Positions 49,901 through 58,900 of a stretch of DNA of 64,000 bases are shown piece by piece. A program made the translations under genes and the position numbers. Every line of letters starts with the position of its first letter. Within the stretch, counting starts at the first letter, position 1. The stretch lies in contig OX388322.1 in assembly GCA_947579605.1 (NCBI GenBank), positions 8,928,001 through 8,992,000 on the forward strand, given 5' to 3'. This DNA is from Athripsodes cinereus. Taxonomy: Eukaryota > Arthropoda > Insecta > Trichoptera > Leptoceridae. A model generated the notes under the pieces. The model worked only from the letters and a program-made list of their open reading frames with translations. It made no database searches and was not told the DNA's origin.

Positions 49901-52900
49901 AGTAAGGTTTAAATACGCAAAATATTAAATTATGCAAAGTAACATAATATTGTGTTAGTTTGTCTTTGTTCTAGTAATGATTTTAATTAATTAAAGTTTC
50001 TTCGTCTAGTAGAGGCATCTTGTAATAGTACAGACGTCTTGCTATAGTGGTTGCATAAATACCGTGCTGAGGAATAGATTTTCATTACCGGGTGGTTCAT
50101 TAAATGAGAAGGTACCTATACCGATGTTATGTCGAGTAATTTGTGGAAAAAAGCTTTTTCTTATTTAATTCTCTACTGTACATTGGTTACATCACTTTAC
50201 ATAACTTTAAAAATACAAATTACCAATTAAATGTTCTCAAAATTGCTGCTAATGAAATATTGTGTCTTTTGTTATTTGAAGAAAAAAAAAATTCTTCACC
50301 ATCTTACATAATATAATACTATTACTATACCAACAAGGTGATTCAATAACAATTATTAATTAAAAAGGTGCTTCACCGGTTATTATTTTCTAAAAAGTCA
50401 GTAGGTACCTACCCAAAAAATGGGTCCCAGGGACCTAATTTACCGGATTTAATTTACCGTAAGTTAATTAGTACTACAACTACTATCCCATCACGGCATA
50501 TCCCACAAGTGAGATAGCAAGCGGAATTAATAAATGTTAGACATGCAGATTTTTCTCTCCGTGTCAAAAAAATAAGACGTTCAGGAAGGGTTGCATGTCT
50601 GATCGCTGACCTGTAGATGTTAATTGTTTTGTTGAGAGGTTTCATTAATACCTGCCTTATACAGGTCATTCAAAAACTTATATAAAATAGTGGCAGGCCC
50701 ATTCTTAACCAGATACTCTACGGGGTAACATAATATTGAATAATTTTAAGCTTTAGAATTAACCCTGATGATGCCAAATCGTTGGTGAAAGCGCTAGGGA
50801 TCTTTGTGGTATGCGTTGTACATAATATACACGTTTGTGAAACATAAAAAGTGTTAATTTTATATTTTATAATAATTATTATAATATTTTTATATTTATT
50901 TTAACAACAAAACATTAAATCCAATAGTATCACAACGCATTAAATTTTTATTCATATTCATGCAACTCGGTAAAAATAATATTTTAAAACTTGATAAACG
51001 TTCATGGATTACCTGAAAAGAGCTGAATCCTATTCATTATTTATGAAGAAGTTTTGAGTATCATACATACGTCAGCTAATCAATAAAATACAATTTGGAC
51101 ACTAAACTCCTTTAATTGATCAATTAAGCTTTTCACTATTTTTTATAACTTTTCAGGACTTTTATGTTTATCATAATGTAAAGGGTCGTTCACATACGTT
51201 CACTTTCAGTGATCACTCCGGATGATCCTCCAAGATGAACAGATGTGAACAGGCGTTTCATCAATAGTGATCACTAGCGATGACGGAGGAAAGAGATTAC
51301 CACTCGTCATAATTTTGATGAAAGGTCCTTTCACTGAAACGACCATAAACAAGTTTCATCTTATTATTTGTTTTATTCTCTATGAATTTGTATTGAATGT
51401 CAGAATCATGTACAAAATTATTATGCAGTCGAGAGCTATATTAATTTATTTTGAGTGTTATTTTTCATTTTTGAATTTGTTTAATTATTTTTATACGAAA
51501 ATACGTCAAACTACATACAACATGAGTGAGAAAGTAGACATGGCAGTGAAAGCATAGGATGAACAAATGTGAACAGACGTGTTCACTTTCGATGAACAGG
51601 TTTGACCCTGACACTCTGGATGATCATCCAAAGTGAAGCAATGTGAATGCTACTTAATTCACTATGTAGAGTTCACCTATATATAGTTTACCAGAACCGC
51701 TATTCTCGTTGGTTTACTGTCTCTAGATAAGGATCCTTAATTAAAGATAGCTGTCCCTTGCGAAAGATAAATTGGTATTCTCGATGTATCGAAGTTAAGG
51801 ACAATGCACTTTATGGATAGGTGTCTCTAATTAAGGATTTTGACATAGGCAACATCGCATTCACCATAGTAACATTGAGTTACTATGGTGAATAAATTAG
51901 TAATAATTAGGTTATTTCCCACTGACAGATGGTATCCTTACGAGATAGCGCGGGGTTAAATGCCGGCGCTAACTTAAGGATAATTTTAAAGACAATGTTC
52001 TCAATTATCTCTATGATAAGGATTCCTTATGTCAAAAATTTGAAACGAGAATAGCAATTATCCCTAACTAGAGATAGCTGTCCTTACTACTGTCCTTATC
52101 TTTTAAAAACGGAACGAGAATAGCGGCTCAGATATTTCAAAAGTAGAATAAATACAATCTACAAAATATTTTTGGAAGGTTTTCTTTCTATTCGCTTCAA
52201 ATGTGTACTATATACATACATCCATTGTTCATTATATGATTAAATACGAGATCTTTCACAGCGTCACCATACTATTTCAAACACTAAAATATCTCTTCAA
52301 CTTAAGTGAGTATACGAGTATGTATGTATATATGTTCTACGTCGCGTGCTGTGAATAATGTCGCCAGATTAGATAAGGGTAGTGAAAAATACGTGTTATT
52401 ATATCATATAAAACCGTGTTTTATAACATAAGACTCCTTGTTATAGTACAACGCGTCGCGGCGCTCCTGCTGAAATTTAATTCAAGCTCTCATGTAGGTA
52501 GGTACCTAATATCCACTTATCATATAAGGAATAATATTTATATACGCGTATTCTTAAATGAAAGTCCTCGAACAAAGAGTTTATAGTACGACACAATTTT
52601 GTTTATTCATGACATGTCATATATTTTACTTATTCACTGTGTCGGTGTTTAGGTAGTAGAAATTAAATCATTAGTAGAATAAAACGCTTGTTTTATTTAT
52701 TTCGATATATTTTACTGTTTGATGGTTACTAAAGTTATCACAAGATAAAAATGTTTATTTTTTACGTATTTCTGGTACGTGATGACATTTTTATATAATT
52801 TTAAAACTCCACAATATTTTTACAAATAATTTCTACTTAATTTTATCGTGGTATCGCCGTACGAGGTTAAACTTTTGTCTCTGTAATATATTGTCTAAAA

Positions 52901-55900
52901 CTTTATCCTGCTGAATCCCTTCGGATGGAGGTAGTTTGATTACACCCTGTGCAAGATGTACTATTTTATACGTCAATAAGAATATAAATTAACAATTCAT
53001 TTTAAGAGAAGAGGGCAAGATTACTGCTGTATTAGTGAACTTCCACGTTGAAAATCGTTTGTATGATTTAGTGATCTATTAACACCTCTTTCCCAAACAC
53101 ACATTTTATGGCTACTTGTCTTCGGTTTAATCGGTCATTAAAATCTTGTTTGTTCACGTTATAAACACTTCAGTTTCATACAACACATGAGCACTTCCTG
53201 AATTAGGTATGAACCAGATCCGAATCCAGCAATAAATTCAAGCAGTTTTCTATTCACGCAGTTAGATACACAATATAGCGCGCTTGAGATCATGTCATGA
53301 GTAAACTGTGCTTTACACATTGACCATATATATCACGCCATCTCCCACAAGAAGCAATATTCAATATGTTAATAATAGACATTCAGGTATGGGTGGCATA
53401 CCTCATCGCTGACTTGAAGATGTTATATGTTTTACATGACATGTTTTACGAACTCGAAAACTTTGAAAAAAAAACTATTCTTTTCCGGGAACTTCACGGC
53501 ATTCTGCTTCATCTTAAGCATTTAGTTTGAATAAATCTTAAATTTATATAGAAGACGGAAGCAACTGTATACAAAATAGTTTGTATATTTTAAGGCTATA
53601 TAGTCCCTTAAATAAATTGTCGCTCGAGCTTTTGAAGAACCTATTTTTTACAAGAAGAACGAAATGTCAAAAGTTTCATAAAAAGGTAGCTCAGCCATTT
53701 TGTAGGTTTCTTTGTGTCTTTTTTCCGTATATTTTGTAAATCTGTAGGTAGTGAATGGATAGTGAAAAGACGAAGAAAATGTTCTTAAAGAAATTTTAGA
53801 AAACGTGACTGCCCAAGAACTATGAAACTTGACTACGTGGAACAATTTTTTAAGAACGTCCGCGTATTAAATGAGAACAATCGGCTTAGAGAAATTGTAT
53901 TGGTATTCCGTCTACTCTGCCTATCCCAAATGGGGTTGTGTTCCAGTTAGAATGTAAGATATCTACCAATTATTCTATATACGGAAAAAAAACTTTTATG
54001 GTGAAATATGCTTAAAAAAATAGACCTGGAATAAGTAAGATATTGTATTATGGATTTTTTTAAATTTTAGACCAACCCAATTTTTCGAAAAACCATAAAC
54101 GTAAATTCAACCCTGATAGGATCACAGGAAACTAATACATTATTTGATGTTTGGGTTCAGTAGATCCCAAGATAGGAAGAAGACCCTGAATATAATATAA
54201 TACATGTGTGTAATATCCCAGGAGACCTATAAAATTGAATATCCCATCAGTAAAGCAAGTGCCCTTCAATATCTATTTTAACGCTATATGACCTGCATAG
54301 TCGGAGATTCTCTTACCATGCTGTTTTTTATATAGATTTTCACGGTCGGCGTTAAGTGTGGGAAAATTTCTTTACTAGCTGAATTTCCGTAGTTTGAGAG
54401 TAATTTCGATTTGTAACTTAACGTTTTTCCTTATTTCAATGATATTTATTTTCTTTTTTGCACACGTAGTAGAACTCCATAATTAGGCTAATTAGGTTAA
54501 TTGAAGTAAGTTTTCCTTTCTACTATAAATTATTGATTGCCTTTCGACTTATCAGGTTATTATCAGATAATTGCTTCTCTCACGATCAATAAATTATAGT
54601 AGATAAAACACTTGTTTCAATTAACCTAATTATGGCAATAGTAATTCTTGATGAATCTGTGATAATAAATATAACACAGCTTCGTAAAAAAAATAAATCA
54701 AATCTTTAAGAATGTGGAACAGCTTCGTTGTATTGTCATTCGCCAAGGTTGTCAATGTGACAAAGCTTTATATAGGATGATAAGCATAAGTTATCAGTAT
54801 GTGAAGATTTTCTCGAAATACTTACCAATACAAAATATCAAAGAATCATCTCTCACTGAGTGTTAATATATTCCAACAAAGGTGTAGCTTTACAATGTGC
54901 GTGCTTACATATCTATCTAACCAATCTCTGAATAAAGCCCTAGAATCTTATCAAAAATCTCAATGGTGTTGTCAAAAATATGAAAATATGTATTCCCACC
55001 TTCCAAAAGCTTACAGAATATTAATTTTTTCATATCATTTTATAAGTACATACTTATCTTTAAAAATTACAAAAATTTAGGCGCCTCAACGAGAGCAGAC
55101 AAATTTTGTGACAAAATCAATCTTCCAATTTTTTTTAATACGTTTTAAAAGTGAAACGCATGTCCTCTGGTGGTGCCCTCGACGAAGCAACCTGAAAGTT
55201 TCAATTCCATACAAATTTATGCGGGAGTATTTTAATTCTCCGGTAAATTACATCATTAAGCTTAAAATAACAGTTGTAGTCATAAACAAGATTGTGTATT
55301 CAATTAATTAAAGAGAAAATGTTAAAAATACATAAGATATTTGCGTACGCCATACATTTGAGAAAACCATCGTTTTTTTTCAAAGTTATTTTTTTTTCGT
55401 TTTTTTATACATGTATTATTATATCTTTTTATCCATACTTTCACGCTGATTCCCACAAATGGGTAGCCAGTGAACTAACTGCGTGTAATGAACAAACAGG
55501 CTATGATGAAAAAGCAATTTTTCAAATGACCCTAGGCATTTTCATCTTTTACAATTGTTTTTGTCCTCCTTCAATAGAAGAAGGTGTAATATGAAACTTT
55601 AGAATATTTTTACGGGCCAAATTGATTTAATACTTCATAAAATTCAGCTTTTTATACCCATTTGTGTATGGAAATGACCACAAAATTCGACAGTTGTAGT
55701 GCTAAAGTTAGATGAAGTCACACTTTAGAAGCTTATATTATTCGATTTAAATTTTCCATACATACTACGAATTTCAAAAATTCTTTTGATAGGGACCTGC
55801 AGTGAAATAAAAAAAGCATTACCAAAGATTCTGGCATTTAGTCTTCATACAGTTAAAACAAATCACAATAAAAAATCGGAATGGTCCAGACCTACCGAAG

Positions 55901-58900
55901 GAGCAAATTTTAATTTTTTAATTTTAATTTTATTTTATTTTAAGCAAACAAACAGTTAAACAGAATACATTACAAGATATAAGTTACATAATAAGTAAAC
56001 CAAAACAGTTTGCAGTAATATTACAAGTTTTTAGTTGACATAAAAATACAAATTCTAAAAATGGAAAAGTGCTATTATTTAAAGTTAGTATGTATGATTC
56101 TTAACAAGACTAAGTATCTTATATTTGTAGAGAAAAATTATACTTACAATGGAGCGCTCATGACGGAGGAAAAGGGAAGGGAAAGAAAACCAATACAGCA
56201 GAGTCATCCTCTTATTAAAGTCTCAAATATTTGAGACTTAAATTTGGTCTTAGTATGTTGGTGGATATCCACCGCGCCAAAAAATGAGTCGTAACTACCA
56301 CAAGCTCGTTGTATATACGAGTTTTGGCAGTAATTTGTGGTACACTGTGGAAGTCTAAATGTAGAACCAGTTCTCGTTCGTCTTGGGGGGCAGTTAAAGT
56401 GTATTTTATGGATAAGTTCAGTCGAGTCGATGACACCATTCAGGAGTTTATATAAGTACATCATGTCACTTACAGTTCGCCTATTTTCCAAAGTTGCAAC
56501 CCTATGGTGACGGGCAGTCATAGTTTATAGTCGTCGAAAGATAACCTACATCTGTAATTTATATGTTTTAAAAATTTGTTTTGAACCCTTTCTATACGAT
56601 CTATGTATGTTATATATTGTGGGTTCCATACAACTGATGCAAATTCCAAACTACTCCGCACGTAACAGAAATACAACGCTTTCAAGGTATTGATAGACTT
56701 GAATGGCTTAGATACCCTCAATATAAAACCCAACTGTTTGAATGCCTCATCTACTATTCGGTCTATGTGATTTTTATACGTCATTTTGCTGTCAAGTAAT
56801 ACTCCTAGGTCTTTAACTTCGTTTACTCTTGCCAACTGCGCGCCATTCAGAACGTATCCCTTAGCAATTTGCTTCTTTGATCTTGTAAAGGTGATACAGT
56901 TACATTTTGAGACATTGAGGTAAAGTTGATTTTTTAGGCAGTAGCTAGAGAGTCTATCTAAGTCTAATTGCAACTCTTCGCAGTCCCTAGCACTAGAAAT
57001 GCTTCTATAGATTTTAATATCGTCTGCGTAAACTAGGTAGCTGGAAGTCTGAAAACAGTGCTTTATATCGTTAATGTACAAGATAAAAAGGATAGGCCCC
57101 AGATGAGAGCCTTGTGGGACACCTGAGGAACAATGTGAGTATTGAGAAACACAGTTGTTCACGGCGACTGCCTGTAATCTTCCCTCTATGTACGATGCTA
57201 TCCACCTTAGTAGGTCGCCATGAATACCGTATCTCTCCAATTTGTGAACCAGTATATTGTGGCTAATCTTATCAAACGCCTTGGAAAAGTCCGTATATAT
57301 AGCGTCCGTCTGTCCCCCACCTCCCATTGAATTTAGGATATAATCAGTGAACTGAATAAGATTAGACTCGACTGATCTTCCCGGGAAAAAGCCGTGTTGA
57401 TTCGGAATAATGAAGGATTTTATTGCAGGAGTAAGTTGTTCAACTACAATTCTCTCCATCACTTTGCTCATCAAAGACAGTTTCTATATGGGTCTGTAGT
57501 TCTCAACATTGTGTTTGTCACTAGATTTATATATAGGAGTAATTAGTGATCTCTTCCAGACGGATGGGAAGGAGCCGGCACGAAAATATAGGTTGAATAA
57601 AATAGTAAGTGGCTCTGCAAGTTCATCAGCACATTTCACAATAAATATGGGTGGGATGCCATCCGGTCCCGCTCCCTTACTCAAATCGAGACTTTTGAGT
57701 TTCTGTGATATGTCGGTCGTTTCGAAGTAAATTTTGTTAATATCCAGGCAGTTTGAGCAGAGCACGTCAGGCATGCCTGAGGCGTCCGATTCAAACACAG
57801 AATTGAAAAAATCACCAAACATATCACATATCCTCTCCGTGTCGCTGGTAATTTCACTTTTGTAACGCATGTTGTGCGGGAGGCCAGAGTGTGTTTTTTT
57901 CGATTTCAAGAAGCCGTGTAGCGCTTTTGGATTGGATTTTATGGCATTTTCCGTTTGACTGACGTAATCGTTATAGCATTTCTGTTGCAAAGCTTTCTGC
58001 CTCAGTCTGAGCAGTGAATAAGTATCGTAATTTGATGCTATACCCGATTTCTTTCATTTTTTATGAGCCTTTAGTTTTTCTCTAATTACTTTTTTCAAGG
58101 GTTCACTAAACCAACTCGGAAACTTATTAGAGTTTTGAACTGTTTTACGAGGGATATATAAAGATATACATTCTTCGAGGATCCGGTAAAAGCGTTGTAC
58201 TGCTTCATCAGTATCATCTCTCTTTTCTTACCTTTGTAAATAAAAAAAGATATAAATAACATTTGTTCGTTCGATAATAATTGTATGCTTTTAATAATTA
58301 ACCTAAGCATCCAGATATAGAATGATTCTTATAAAAATGTTACAAATATTATTAGGAACGAATGTATGTAATGTGTGAGTTTGTATGTAATGCTTTGTAT
58401 GACATTACCACTGTTTAAGATTTGTCTAAAAGACATCAAACGAAATGACCCAGAGAAATTATATTAATACTTTTTACAATTTCATGATTACAGGGTGCTA
58501 CCAAGCTGACAAAGGAAGATATTGAAAGGGTGTTTTCATTGTATGACAGGGTACGTATAACGATATTATTTATTTTCATTAAAAAAATGGTAGATATGTA
58601 ACATTTACCTGTTGTTCCATATTGGCTAAAATCACTCATAAATGAGTGGATGGTCTTAAGAACAATATAATAGAATAGAATTTATAAAAAATAAAAAAAG
58701 TAATAATCTCGGTTTCCAAGTCCCACAGAGTTGATAGAAATAAAATAGTATGATTTGATATGTAATAATATAATACATATCTTATTGAATCATGGTCTTA
58801 TTCATAAATTATGGTCTAATTGTTGTCATTATACATCAAACAAATCGTATTGGTTTATATTTAATGGCCTTGAGTCGTATATGAAATTATAAATAAATTG

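Larger units (their letters stand above)
40951..58493 (+). other. Large intron of Cbp53E (17.5 kb)
   Basis: Stretches with no recognisable content: 40951-42480, 42610-43470, 44460-45390, 46150-46870, 47040-47640, 48200-49230, 49800-50480, 50750-51180, 52130-52620, 52720-53330, 53480-54450, 54650-55430 and 58230-58490. The 43920-44100 block is GC-richer (many CACC/CTAC trinucleotides) and probably a decayed insertion. Confidence 0.6.

Noticed and set aside
56518..56521. ATGA stop-start overlap in the LINE, which could look like translational coupling
   Set aside because: The protein similarity continues across it in related elements as one ORF2, so a one-base frameshift mutation is the simpler reading.
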